From an uncultured Dysosmobacter sp. (GTDB lineage: Bacteria; Bacillota; Clostridia; Oscillospirales; Oscillospiraceae): DNA of 53,152 bases. A model generated the notes under the pieces. That model searched no databases. It saw only the letters and a list, made by a program, of their open reading frames with translations, and had not been told where the DNA came from. The position numbers and the translations under genes were made by a program. The stretch is taken from the NCBI RefSeq assembly GCF_947631635.1, contig NZ_CANRMB010000024.1, forward strand, positions 1-53,152, read 5' to 3'. Positions 34,422-43,033 of the stretch are shown here, in pieces. The first letter of the stretch is position 1. Every line of letters starts with the position of its first letter.

Positions 34422-35906
34422 ATGAACATCCTGGAACAGTGCCGGATCTGGCACGAGAACGACGAATACCAGAGGATCATCGACGCGCTGGAGGCCATTC
34501 CCGCCGCAGAGCGCACCCCGGAAGAGGACAGCGAACTGGCCCGGGCCTACAACAACCAGGCGGAGCCGGAGGACAGGGAGATGTTCCGCAGGGCCCTCGC
34601 CCTGCTGAAGCCCCATGAGGCATATTTCCAGGGCGACCACTGCTGGAATTTCCGCATGGGGTATGCCTATTACTTCCTGGACCAGGAGGGCCCGGCCCTG
34701 CGCTATTTTGAGAAGGCGCTGGAGGCCCGCCCCGGTGACGAGGACACGCAGCAGCTCATCGACGACTGCCGCCGGCGCCTGTCCCTGCCCCGGTTTGAGA
34801 AGAACTTCCGGGAGCGTGTGCAGGCGGCTTGGACGGCCTTTGCCGGAATGGAGGCGGAACTGCGCCGCATCATGGACGAGGACAAAAACCGTGAGCGGGT
34901 CGATGAAGTGATTGCGAAATGCGGCGAGGCGCTGGAGCTTGCGCTGAACAGCCCCTCCTTTGAGCTGGGCTTCAACGGAGAAAAATATGAGCTGACCCTT
35001 ACCCCGGAGGGGGATCGGGCCAAGCTGTTTCCGCTGGTCTACTTCCAGCGCCGCGCCCCGGCCGCCGTCCTGGAGCATTGGAACATCTGGGTGGGCCGCC
35101 AGCCCATGAAGAGCGTGGGCCTGCGGTCCGGCGGCTGGGACGTCTCCAGCGATGATGTGCAGGTCTGGGTGGAAAAGCTGAATGAAAACAGCGTTGGCCT
35201 GACCCTGTACTGCGAGAAGCTGCGCCCCCTGCTTCGGGAGGAGAAGAACCGGGTGTGGTGGCTGCTCTCCACCCTCACCGACCAGGTTTTGGGCGAGGTG
35301 GCGTCCATTGCCCTGATCCGTGGGTTCGACGTGGTGGACACGCCCAAGGAGGGAACCCCCATCCCCCTGCCCGCGCTGCCGGAGGCGGTGGAGGGGATGG
35401 GACTGTCTGTCAGCAATGACGCGGAGGCCTATCTGGAAAACAGCTACCTGGTCTATCAGCTGGAGCCGGTGGAGGACCCGGATGCCGACTGGCGGCTGGA
35501 CGTATACGCCGGTTCCACCCGCCTGCCCGCCCTCATCAATGAGTATCTGGAAGCGCAGAGCGGGACGATAGACGATTACCATGCGGACGGCGCTGCGGCG
35601 GGCTTCCTCTGCTATCCCCTGGACGGCTTCACCGGAGAGGGACGGGGCAAGGCGGTGCTGGATTTCCGGGACAGTCTGGAAGCGGATATTTTGCAGAACG
35701 CCGGAGCGGACGCGGTGACGTTCCTGGGCGGCGCCTCTGGGATCTGCTGCGGCTATCTGGACTTCATCGCCTGGGACCTGCCCGCCGTCCTGCATGCGGC
35801 CGGAGACTTCTTTGCGGACAGCGGCCTGTCCTGGGCCAACTTCCACGTGTTCCGCCGGGATGCGGCCACGGTGCGGCTGCTGAACCGGGAGGAACAGCGG
35901 CAGTAA
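34422..35906 (+). CDS. TPR-containing protein, unknown role
   Basis: A 494-residue soluble protein. The N-terminal third is tetratricopeptide-like helices (MNILEQCRIWHENDEYQRIIDALEAIP... and RMGYAYYFLDQEGPALRYFEKALEARPGDEDTQ, about 1-120). The remainder is alpha/beta with no catalytic motif that I recognise. The ATG at 34422 follows AAAGGAGC. Similar TPR proteins are common in Oscillospiraceae and are usually annotated only as TPR proteins. It ends in its own terminator at 36021. Confidence 0.7.
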   Translation: MNILEQCRIWHENDEYQRIIDALEAIPAAERTPEEDSELARAYNNQAEPEDREMFRRALALLKPHEAYFQGDHCWNFRMGYAYYFLDQEGPALRYFEKALEARPGDEDTQQLIDDCRRRLSLPRFEKNFRERVQAAWTAFAGMEAELRRIMDEDKNRERVDEVIAKCGEALELALNSPSFELGFNGEKYELTLTPEGDRAKLFPLVYFQRRAPAAVLEHWNIWVGRQPMKSVGLRSGGWDVSSDDVQVWVEKLNENSVGLTLYCEKLRPLLREEKNRVWWLLSTLTDQVLGEVASIALIRGFDVVDTPKEGTPIPLPALPEAVEGMGLSVSNDAEAYLENSYLVYQLEPVEDPDADWRLDVYAGSTRLPALINEYLEAQSGTIDDYHADGAAAGFLCYPLDGFTGEGRGKAVLDFRDSLEADILQNAGADAVTFLGGASGICCGYLDFIAWDLPAVLHAAGDFFADSGLSWANFHVFRRDAATVRLLNREEQRQ

Positions 35907-36020
35907 TGGGGATTGATGGAGAAAAACGGATCATTTCTGATACGGAAATGCCGGTTGCGGTTTATCGGGCCGCCTGACTGACCGGGAGCCGCCAAGATGC
36001 TCCTTTTCTGTAAAAACAAT

Positions 36021-36068
36021 CTGAGCGCCGCCTTCCCACAGCCGGGAAGGCGGCGCTCAGGTCTTTAT
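36021..36068 (+). terminator. Terminator after the TPR gene
   Basis: CTGAGCGCCGCCTTCCC-ACAGCC-GGGAAGGCGGCGCTCAG, then GTCTTTATAA, running into repeat copy B. Confidence 0.75.
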
Positions 36069-36250
36069 AATCAAATAACTTGAAAAGTGGTAAAACCACT
36101 TTTCAAGTGCCACAGCACGTAAGCGCTGTGGCAGGCCGCGGTCCGCGGCCATCATTTGGATTTCATAGTCAATAACTGCGTGTTTCACACGCGGGCGGGC
36201 GTAGCCCGCTTGAAAAATAGCTTTGCTATTTTTCAAGTTATTTGACTATA
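36066..36250 (-). repeat. Structured repeat family 1, copy B
   Basis: A 185-bp inverted copy of 7130-7312, with perfect-length terminal repeats TATAATCAAATAA and TTATTTGACTATA. On the minus strand it shows CTTGAAAAATAGC/GCTATTTTTCAAG, GCGGGC/GCCCGC, GCGTGT/ACACGC, GCCACAGC/GCTGTGGC and ACTTGAAAAGTGG/CCACTTTTCAAGT. Every variable stem differs from copy A but remains paired. It separates the TPR gene from the AbiE remnant. Confidence 0.75.
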
Positions 36251-36268
36251 CGGAGGAAAAGGAACCGC

Positions 36269-36477
36269 ATGAGGTGGACGCGGTTTGGCTATACAGTGCC
36301 GGTTTATGATGTGGAGCGGACAATCTGTGAATTGCTTCGCAGACGGAGCAATTCCGGGTGTTTCAGAATGCCATAAAGCGATACGCCCGGAGAAAGACCA
36401 AGGATCCGCGAATGCGGATGCAGTCCATGTTCCATGCAGAAAAAATGCTTCGGCAGTATTGGGCGGCACTTCTTTAA
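36269..36477 (+). pseudogene. AbiEi-like antitoxin remnant
   Basis: RWTRFGYTVPVYDVERTICELLR is followed, after a +1/-1 frame change near 36360, by VFQNAIKRYARRKTKDPRMRMQSMF...LRQYWAALL. This is the C-terminal half of a type IV antitoxin of the AbiEi family. The N-terminal winged-helix part is missing, replaced by repeat copy B 19 bp upstream. Confidence 0.6.
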
Positions 36478-36620
36478 TGATAACAACTGCAGGACAGTGA
36501 AAGAATTTGATCCGCGATCTTTCCAGAAAGAAATTCGCCGGCGGCAGATCTTGATGCGGAATTGTGTGAGAAAGCTTTGCTTTATTCAACACAAAAAAAT
36601 GGAAAAAACTGGCGGATAGG
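36477..36620 (+). pseudogene. AbiEii-like toxin 5' remnant
   Basis: The ATG at 36477 overlaps the stop of the AbiEi remnant. It reads MITTAGQ-stop-KNLIRDLSRK, then continues out of frame. AbiEii nucleotidyltransferase toxins begin with a similar MITTAxQLKxLIRxxS stretch. The stop codon, frame loss and absence of the catalytic part make it dead. Confidence 0.5.
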
Positions 36621-36781
36621 CAGACGATGCCGTGGATTGCCCGAAATGGGAGCAATGATGGGACAGCGGTTACTGGGGTTTCCTGGAAATAAAAAATGAA
36701 CTGTGGGAAGAGACAATAGAGAGATCAGAACCAATAAAAGCTGGTGTCAATCATGATTCGTGAGCGATATTTTATTGATAT

Positions 36782-39025
36782 TTATCTGCTTTTCAGGACA
36801 TTTTTCAGTGTTTCATACAGCAATGCAACATCTAACGGTTTGGCAATGTGGGCATTCATGCCATGGGCCAGGGCTTCCTTTTTATCTTCGTCGAAAGCGT
36901 TTGCAGTCAGCGCAATGATCGGAATTTCAGCCAGATCTTTGTTTTCAAGGCTTCGAATTTCCTGGGAAGCCTGATATCCGTTCATTACGGGCATCTGGAT
37001 GTCCATCAGGATTGCGTCATAGTATCCTGCCACAGAATTCCGGACCATTTCCACGGCAATCTGCCCGTTTGAGGCTGTCTCTACCAGAAAACCTGCCTCG
37101 CAGAGAAGCTCCTGGGCGATTTCCATATTCAGCTCATTGTCGTCGACCAGAAGAAGCCGTCTTCCGGAAAAATCGCTTGTGCAGACAGCTTCCGTGGAAG
37201 ACGGCTGTTCCGGCTGCTGCGTCTCCTGTAATTTAAACGTGAAATGCAGGACAAATTCAGTCCCCTTACCGGGTTCACTGGTTACCTGGATCGTACCTCC
37301 CATCAGATCGACAAGATTTTTCGTGATGGACATGCCGAGACCGGTGCCCTGTGTCTGACTTATGGTGGAGGTGTGTTCCCGCTCGAACGGTTCGAAAATG
37401 TGCGACAAAAACTCCGGGGACATTCCGATGCCGTTGTCTTTCACACGTATTTCATATGCGGCATATTCCTGCATGGCGCATGGCTCCTGATGGAGGGTGA
37501 CCCCAATATTGCCGCCTGACTTGCTGAACTTTACGGCGTTGCTTAGGAGATTAAATAAAATTTGATTAAAACGAAGAACGTCGCAGTAAACCAATTCGTT
37601 TTTTACGGTTGACATATCGGTTTGGACCGTCAGATGTTTCTGGTCGATCTCTGCCTGTAAAATATCCCGGACCTTTTCAATGCATTCTTGAAGATCACAG
37701 CAATCCTCTGTCAGCGTGACCTTTCCGTTTTCGATTTTTGTCATATCCAGGACATTATTGATCAGCTGCAGCAGATGTTTGCCGGAAGCCTGTATTTTTT
37801 CCAGACAGTCTGTCAGTTTTGCAGTGTCGTTTATGTTGCGCCCGGCGATCTCTGTAAAGCCTAAAATCGCATGCATCGGAGTGCGGATATCATGGGACAT
37901 GTTGAACAGGAAGGAGGTCTTTGCGCGGTTTCCCTCCTCCGCGCGTTTCAGCGCATCCATGAGAAGAAGCTGCTGCTCCTGCATTTGTGCGTTGATCGCC
38001 GCCAGCTCTTTTGCGCGCTGCTGGGTTGCGATCTGCTCCGCGCGTTTCAGGTGCAGAATACGATTTTTGCGCAGAAGGACAAGGATCAGCAGCAGGCTGA
38101 TAAACAGGCCGAACATTGCAAAACGATAGTGGTACATCGTATCCCATATGGTAAACTGGTAGGCGTTTTCGGCCGTCTCTTTGATAATGCAAAAGGAAAC
38201 CTGACTCTGATCGAGACTGCCGATGCCTTTATTTAAGATGGACAGGAGAAGCGCCGTATCATCGGATATGAGATTCTGCCCGTCTCCGCTGATCGGTACA
38301 AGACACGCGAGACATTGACTGTCGCCGATGGATGCCGTAGCTACGATTTGCAGGTCGTCGTAGATGGGCTTGCGCAGGATACGTTCAATTGTGTACTGAT
38401 TTTGCAAAACGGCGTCCGCTTTCCCGGAGAGCAGCGCCGATAATGCATCCTCCGTGGAGTCATAAAACAATATCTGGAACAGGGGATACTGCTGTTGGAT
38501 CATTTTTTCCAGCGTCTGTGAGCCGGAGTGGACGGCAATGGTCATCGCGCTGTCGGGATGGAATTCCGTTCCCCTTTTGCACACAAATACTTTTGCGGCA
38601 TGTAAATAGGCATCTGTCAGGGCAATGCCGCGGGAATGCTCGTTGAATTCATTGCATTCCACGCCTGCCAGCATATCCACCTGAAGCTGCTGCAGATCTT
38701 CATATGTAATACTGCCGGAGGGCAGTGCCTGATAGCGGAAGGTAAGGCCGGTCATTTCCGATATCATGTCCAGAATATCGATGGCAATGCCTTCAAGCTG
38801 TCCCGTTTTTTCATCCTGAAAGAGCATGGGACAGTTGTTGACTGGACAGCCTATGATAATTTCACCGGCCCGGTCACGATAGGCCAGCTCCTCCGCCGAG
38901 AGGCTGATGGATACATGTTCCGGATCTGCCGGCGCAGCGGATACATCCGCCGGTAAAACCAGGATACTGCATAGGAATAGAAGAAAAGGGGGCAGGATGG
39001 ATTTTAAAAACATATGTTTATTCAT
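36782..39025 (-). CDS. Hybrid sensor histidine kinase/response regulator
   Basis: A 747-residue membrane sensor. A signal peptide (1-30) precedes a periplasmic-binding-protein family 3 domain (about 55-285), which in relatives binds amino acids or similar small solutes. One transmembrane helix (302-319) leads to a coiled linker, a HisKA domain with phospho-His378 (SHDIRTPM), a HATPase domain (N-box LLSNAVKF, G-box DNGIGM and GTGLGMSI) and a C-terminal receiver with LLVDDNE and phospho-Asp675 (LMDIQMP). No output domain is attached, so it needs a downstream phosphotransfer or regulator partner elsewhere. AAAGGGGGATAT precedes the ATG. GC is clearly lower than in the neighbours, suggesting acquisition. 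Confidence 0.9.
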   Translation of the reverse strand: MNKHMFLKSILPPFLLFLCSILVLPADVSAAPADPEHVSISLSAEELAYRDRAGEIIIGCPVNNCPMLFQDEKTGQLEGIAIDILDMISEMTGLTFRYQALPSGSITYEDLQQLQVDMLAGVECNEFNEHSRGIALTDAYLHAAKVFVCKRGTEFHPDSAMTIAVHSGSQTLEKMIQQQYPLFQILFYDSTEDALSALLSGKADAVLQNQYTIERILRKPIYDDLQIVATASIGDSQCLACLVPISGDGQNLISDDTALLLSILNKGIGSLDQSQVSFCIIKETAENAYQFTIWDTMYHYRFAMFGLFISLLLILVLLRKNRILHLKRAEQIATQQRAKELAAINAQMQEQQLLLMDALKRAEEGNRAKTSFLFNMSHDIRTPMHAILGFTEIAGRNINDTAKLTDCLEKIQASGKHLLQLINNVLDMTKIENGKVTLTEDCCDLQECIEKVRDILQAEIDQKHLTVQTDMSTVKNELVYCDVLRFNQILFNLLSNAVKFSKSGGNIGVTLHQEPCAMQEYAAYEIRVKDNGIGMSPEFLSHIFEPFEREHTSTISQTQGTGLGMSITKNLVDLMGGTIQVTSEPGKGTEFVLHFTFKLQETQQPEQPSSTEAVCTSDFSGRRLLLVDDNELNMEIAQELLCEAGFLVETASNGQIAVEMVRNSVAGYYDAILMDIQMPVMNGYQASQEIRSLENKDLAEIPIIALTANAFDEDKKEALAHGMNAHIAKPLDVALLYETLKNVLKSR

Positions 39026-39178
39026 AATATATCCCCCTTTGGCAACAGGATCGGCCTACCATTACTATATATGAAAACGGGGAATACTGCAAGCTCAATC
39101 AGCAACTTATCGACTTATCCTCCGTTCTGTGCTATGATAGTGCATATATGATAGACGCAGCAGAAAGGGGCATTTCCG

Positions 39179-41860
39179 ATGGGAGCCACATCAGAAAATA
39201 GACCAAAGAAACAGATCTGTCTGGGCATTCTCGCCCACGTGGATGCGGGAAAGACCACCCTGTCCGAGGCCCTTTTATATCAGAGCGGAGCCATTCGGAA
39301 GCTGGGACGGGTGGACCATAAAAACGCGTTTCTGGATACCGACGCCATGGAGCGGGAGCGGGGCATCACCATTTTCTCCAAGCAGGCGGTGCTGCCTCTG
39401 GCGGATACGGAGGTGACCCTGCTGGACACGCCGGGGCATGTGGATTTTTCCGCCGAGACGGAGCGGACGCTCCGGGTGCTGGACTGCGCCGTGCTGGTCA
39501 TCAGCGGCACCGACGGCGTGCAGGGCCACACCCGGACGCTGTGGCGGCTGCTGGAGCGGTACAGCGTGCCGGTGTTCCTGTTTGTCAACAAAATGGACCT
39601 GGCGGGCGCGGACCGGGCGGCTGTGCTGGCGGACCTGAAACAGCACCTGGACGGCGGCTGTGTGGACTTCGGCGCTCCGGCGGAGCAGCTGGCGGAGGAG
39701 GCTGCCGTCTGCGACGAGGAGGTGCTGGAGCGGTATCTGGAGGCCGGGGAGGTCTTCGACAGCGACATGTCCGCCATGATCGGGAAGCGGAAGCTGTTTC
39801 CCTGCTTTTTCGGCTCGGCGCTGAAATTGGAGGGCGTGGACGCGCTTTTGGCGGGCCTGGAGCGGTATGCCCCGGTGCCCGCATACCCGGAGGCGTTCGG
39901 CGCCCGGGTCTTCAAGATCGCCCGGGACAGTCAGGGGAACCGGCTGACATACCTGAAAGTCACCGGCGGCACCCTGCGGGTGAAGGACCTTTTGACCAAC
40001 CGCCGTTCCGGCGTGCCGGAGGAGGCGGTGTGGGAGGAAAAGGCGGACCAGCTGCGCATCTATTCCGGAGCCAAGTTCCGCACGGTGGAGGAGGTTCCGG
40101 CTGGCTCGGTCACCGCGGTGACGGGGTTGAGCCGCACTGCCCCCGGCGAGGGCCTGGGCTTTGAGACCGCCTGGACGGGGCCGGTGCTGGAGCCGGTCCT
40201 GACCTATCAGGTGGAATTGACGGACGGCACAGATCCCCATACCGCCCTGCTGCGCCTGCGGCAGCTGGAAGAGGAGGACCCGCAGCTCCATATCGTCTGG
40301 AACGAGGCGGCGCGGGAGATCCACATCCAGCTGATGGGAGAGGTCCAGCTGGAGATCGTCCAGCGCCTTGTCCGGGAGCGGTTCGGCATGGAGGTCGCCT
40401 TCGGCGCGGGAGCCATCTGCTACCGGGAGACCATTGCCGGCGCCGTGGAGGGCATCGGGCATTTTGAGCCTCTGCGGCACTACGCGGAGGTCCATCTCCT
40501 GCTGGAGCCCGGCAAGGCGGGCAGCGGCCTGGTGTTTGACAGCGTCTGCCCCACGGATACGCTGGACCTGAACTGGCAGCGGCTGATCCTGACCCATTTG
40601 GAGGAAAAAGCCCACCTGGGCGTGCTGACCGGCTCTCCCATCACCGACATGAAGATCACATTGGTGGCCGGCCGCGCCCACGAAAAGCACACCGAGGGCG
40701 GCGACTTCCGCCAGGCCACCTACCGGGCGGTGCGGCAGGGGCTGATGCAGGCTGAGAGCGTCCTGCTGGAGCCCTGGTACGATTTCCGTCTGGAGCTGCC
40801 CAGCCAGCAGGTGGGCCGGGCCATGAGCGACCTGCAGCGGATGAGCGGCGAGGCGGCGCCGCCGGAGACCGCGGGGGAGGAGACCGTCCTCACCGGCTCA
40901 GCCCCGGTGGCGGCCCTGCGGGACTACGCCCGGGAGGTCACGGCCTACACCCGGGGCCAGGGCCGCCTGCTGTGCCAGCTGGCGGGATACCGCCCCTGCG
41001 CCAACGCGGCGGAGGTCATCGGGGCCATGGGCTACGACCCGGAGCGGGACGTGGACAACACGCCGGACTCCGTGTTCTGCGGCCATGGGGCGGGCTATAC
41101 GGTGAAGTGGGACGAGGTGCCCCAACACGCCCATGTGGACAGCGGCCTGCGGCTGGGGGAGGCAAAAGCGGAGCCGGAGAGAGCGCCCCAGCCCCGGCGG
41201 ACCAGCACCTACGCGGGGACCCTTGAACAGGACAAGGAATTGCAGGCCATCTTTGAGCGGACCTACGGCCCGGTCAAGCGGCGGACCTTTCTCCAGCCCA
41301 GAGAGCCCAAACGGGCCCCGGCGGGGGAGGCGGCGGAGAGGCGTTCCATCCGGGAGCAGTTCTCCGGGCCGGAATACCTGCTGGTGGACGGCTACAACAT
41401 TATTTTTGCCTGGGACGAGCTGAAGGACATCGCCCGGGACAATCTGGACGCCGCCCGCAAGGCCCTGTGCGACCTGCTCTGCAACTATCAGGGCTATCAG
41501 AAGTGCGTGGTCATCGCGGTGTTTGACGCCTACAAGGTCAAGGGCGGCCTGGGCTCTGTGGAGAAATACCACAACATCCACGTGGTCTATACGAAAGAGG
41601 CGGAGACCGCCGACGCCTATATCGAAAAAGCCACCTATGAGATCGGCAGGAAGCATCGGGTGAAGGTGGCCACCTCCGACGGGCCGGAGCAGCTCATCAT
41701 CCTGGGCCACGGCGCCCTGCGGATGTCCGCCTCCAGCTTCCGCGCGGAGATGGAGCAGGTCCAGGGGCAGATCGCCGCGGCGCTGGAGCGGAACAACCGG
41801 ACAACAAAGAGCGGCGCGGTGCGGAGCGCCATGGAAAAAGCGGCGAAAGAGAAGGGGTGA
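39179..41860 (+). CDS. TetM/EF-G-like GTPase fused to YacP/Rae1-like NYN nuclease
   Basis: An 893-residue, apparently uninterrupted fusion. Residues 1-690 are a translational GTPase: G1 AHVDAGKTT (19-27), RGIT, G3 DTPGH (83-87), G4 NKMD (137-140), then domains II-V, closest in style to ribosomal protection proteins of the TetM type. After a charged linker (about 690-730) comes a NYN/YacP domain (about 732-870) with YLLVDGYNII, VFDAYKVKG, EAETADAYIEK and TSDGPEQ, retaining the acidic residues of Rae1, the B. subtilis ribosome-dependent mRNA endonuclease. The inferred role is binding the ribosomal A site with GTP control and cleaving mRNA there, or rescuing stalled ribosomes. Tetracycline protection cannot be excluded. 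An LspA-like gene follows after 4 bp. Confidence 0.88.
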   Translation: MGATSENRPKKQICLGILAHVDAGKTTLSEALLYQSGAIRKLGRVDHKNAFLDTDAMERERGITIFSKQAVLPLADTEVTLLDTPGHVDFSAETERTLRVLDCAVLVISGTDGVQGHTRTLWRLLERYSVPVFLFVNKMDLAGADRAAVLADLKQHLDGGCVDFGAPAEQLAEEAAVCDEEVLERYLEAGEVFDSDMSAMIGKRKLFPCFFGSALKLEGVDALLAGLERYAPVPAYPEAFGARVFKIARDSQGNRLTYLKVTGGTLRVKDLLTNRRSGVPEEAVWEEKADQLRIYSGAKFRTVEEVPAGSVTAVTGLSRTAPGEGLGFETAWTGPVLEPVLTYQVELTDGTDPHTALLRLRQLEEEDPQLHIVWNEAAREIHIQLMGEVQLEIVQRLVRERFGMEVAFGAGAICYRETIAGAVEGIGHFEPLRHYAEVHLLLEPGKAGSGLVFDSVCPTDTLDLNWQRLILTHLEEKAHLGVLTGSPITDMKITLVAGRAHEKHTEGGDFRQATYRAVRQGLMQAESVLLEPWYDFRLELPSQQVGRAMSDLQRMSGEAAPPETAGEETVLTGSAPVAALRDYAREVTAYTRGQGRLLCQLAGYRPCANAAEVIGAMGYDPERDVDNTPDSVFCGHGAGYTVKWDEVPQHAHVDSGLRLGEAKAEPERAPQPRRTSTYAGTLEQDKELQAIFERTYGPVKRRTFLQPREPKRAPAGEAAERRSIREQFSGPEYLLVDGYNIIFAWDELKDIARDNLDAARKALCDLLCNYQGYQKCVVIAVFDAYKVKGGLGSVEKYHNIHVVYTKEAETADAYIEKATYEIGRKHRVKVATSDGPEQLIILGHGALRMSASSFRAEMEQVQGQIAAALERNNRTTKSGAVRSAMEKAAKEKG

Positions 41861-41864
41861 TATC

Positions 41865-42284
41865 ATGCTGACCATCTGCGCGGCGCTGGTGATCCTGGGG
41901 GCCTGTACCGCCGCCCGCTGGTATCTGGACCGGAGCAGCCGCCGGGAGACGGCGTGGGGCAAAGGCCGCATCCGTCTGCTGACGCTGTGGAACGAGGGGG
42001 CGGCTTTCGGCCTGCCCATTGAGAGAAAGCTGCTGCCCGCGGCCTCCTGCGCGGCCCTGTGGCTGCTGTGGCGCCAGCGGCGGCGGAGCCCGCTGGGCGT
42101 GGGGCTGATCCTGGGCGGCGGGGGCAGCAATCTGCTGGAGCGGCTGCGGCGGGGGAAGGTGTACGACTACGTGCAGTTCCCCAGAGCGCCGGGACGGCTG
42201 AAACGGTATGTATTCAATCTGGCGGACTTTGCCATCCTTTTGGGGAGTTTGGCGCTGGTGTTCCGCCGGAAGAGGCACCCATAG
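41865..42284 (+). CDS. Divergent signal peptidase II-like protein
   Basis: A 139-residue membrane protein of the LspA family, which removes signal peptides from prolipoproteins. The NEGAAFG motif, the GGGGSNLLERLRRGKVYDYVQF segment and FNLADFA are recognisable. The two catalytic Asp residues (VYDY and LADF) are kept, but the usual GNxxDR motif reads SNLLER. It is shorter than typical LspA and has about three to four hydrophobic helices. It starts 4 bp after the GTPase-NYN gene and is probably coupled to it. It may be a secondary paralogue; a main LspA would be elsewhere. Confidence 0.7.
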   Translation: MLTICAALVILGACTAARWYLDRSSRRETAWGKGRIRLLTLWNEGAAFGLPIERKLLPAASCAALWLLWRQRRRSPLGVGLILGGGGSNLLERLRRGKVYDYVQFPRAPGRLKRYVFNLADFAILLGSLALVFRRKRHP

Positions 42285-42401
42285 ATCATCTGTCCGCAGG
42301 TCCTTGGATCTGCGGGCGTTCCCTTTTGCGGAGGCAAAATTGCGGCGGGATGAAAAAAATCCCGGGCCTGGTCCGTGTTTAGGGTGAAGGGAGTGAGGAA
42401 C

Positions 42402-42878
42402 GTGGTTCCATTTGGTACCGATGAGACCATCTGCCGTGTGGTAGAGACATACAGCTCCATGCTGCTGCGGCTGGCCAGCACCCGGCTGGACACGGCCGCC
42501 GACGCGGAGGACGCCGTGCAGGAGACCTTTTTGAAGCTGCTGACGGTCCGGCCCGTGTTCCGGGACGCGGAGCATGAGAAGGCATGGCTGATCCGAACCA
42601 CCCTTCACCGCGCCAGCGATATCCGGCGTCTGGCGGAAAGGCGGAACGTGCCCCTGGAGGAAGCGGCTCAGGCCGCCGCACCAGAGCGGGGGAGCGACCT
42701 GCTGGCCGCCGTGCGCGGCCTGCCGGAGAAGTACAGCGCGGTCATCCACCTCTATTATTACGAGGGCTATTCCATCAAAGAGATCGCAGCCATGCTGGGC
42801 CTGCCCGCCCCCACGGTGGGCACCCGGCTGGCCCGTGGCCGGGAGCGGCTGCGGCAGATGCTGAAGGAGGAAGTATGA
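42402..42878 (+). CDS. ECF-type RNA polymerase sigma factor
   Basis: About 158 residues with sigma region 2 (VVETYSSMLLRLASTRLDTAADAEDAVQETFLKLL) and region 4 (LPEKYSAVIHLYYYEGYSIKEIAAMLGLPAPTVGTRLARGRERLR). The GTG at 42402 is favoured because AAGGGAG (42387-42393) is correctly spaced; GTGs at 42375 and 42393 are alternatives. The stop overlaps the start of the following anti-sigma gene (ATGATG), indicating translational coupling. It directs polymerase to promoters that answer an envelope signal; the targets are unknown. Confidence 0.9.
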   Translation: MVPFGTDETICRVVETYSSMLLRLASTRLDTAADAEDAVQETFLKLLTVRPVFRDAEHEKAWLIRTTLHRASDIRRLAERRNVPLEEAAQAAAPERGSDLLAAVRGLPEKYSAVIHLYYYEGYSIKEIAAMLGLPAPTVGTRLARGRERLRQMLKEEV

Positions 42879-43033
42879 TGAACCACGAGGAATACCGCAA
42901 GGCCTTTGACGAGCTCTCCTTTTCACCGGACTTCCAGTCCCGGACCGAAGCCCTGCTGCGCCGGCGCGCCCGTGAACTGGAAAAGGAGAAACCGATGATG
43001 CAATTCAAACAACCAAGAAAATGGCGGTGCTGA
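42875..43033 (+). CDS. Anti-sigma protein, N-terminal cytoplasmic part (split)
   Basis: A 52-residue piece, MMNHEEYRKAFDELSFSPDF..., resembling the cytoplasmic start of DUF4179-type anti-sigma factors. It overlaps the sigma gene by 4 bp. It ends at TGA 43031-43033 just where the next frame begins with the transmembrane helix, so a single-base frame change near 43010-43020 splits the usual protein into two. Translation may still proceed by frameshifting or re-initiation. Confidence 0.6.
   Translation: MMNHEEYRKAFDELSFSPDFQSRTEALLRRRARELEKEKPMMQFKQPRKWRC

Noticed and set aside
39179..41860. Plain tetracycline-resistance gene tet(M)
   Set aside because: The GTPase part is divergent and carries an extra NYN nuclease domain, so a simple resistance call would be misleading.
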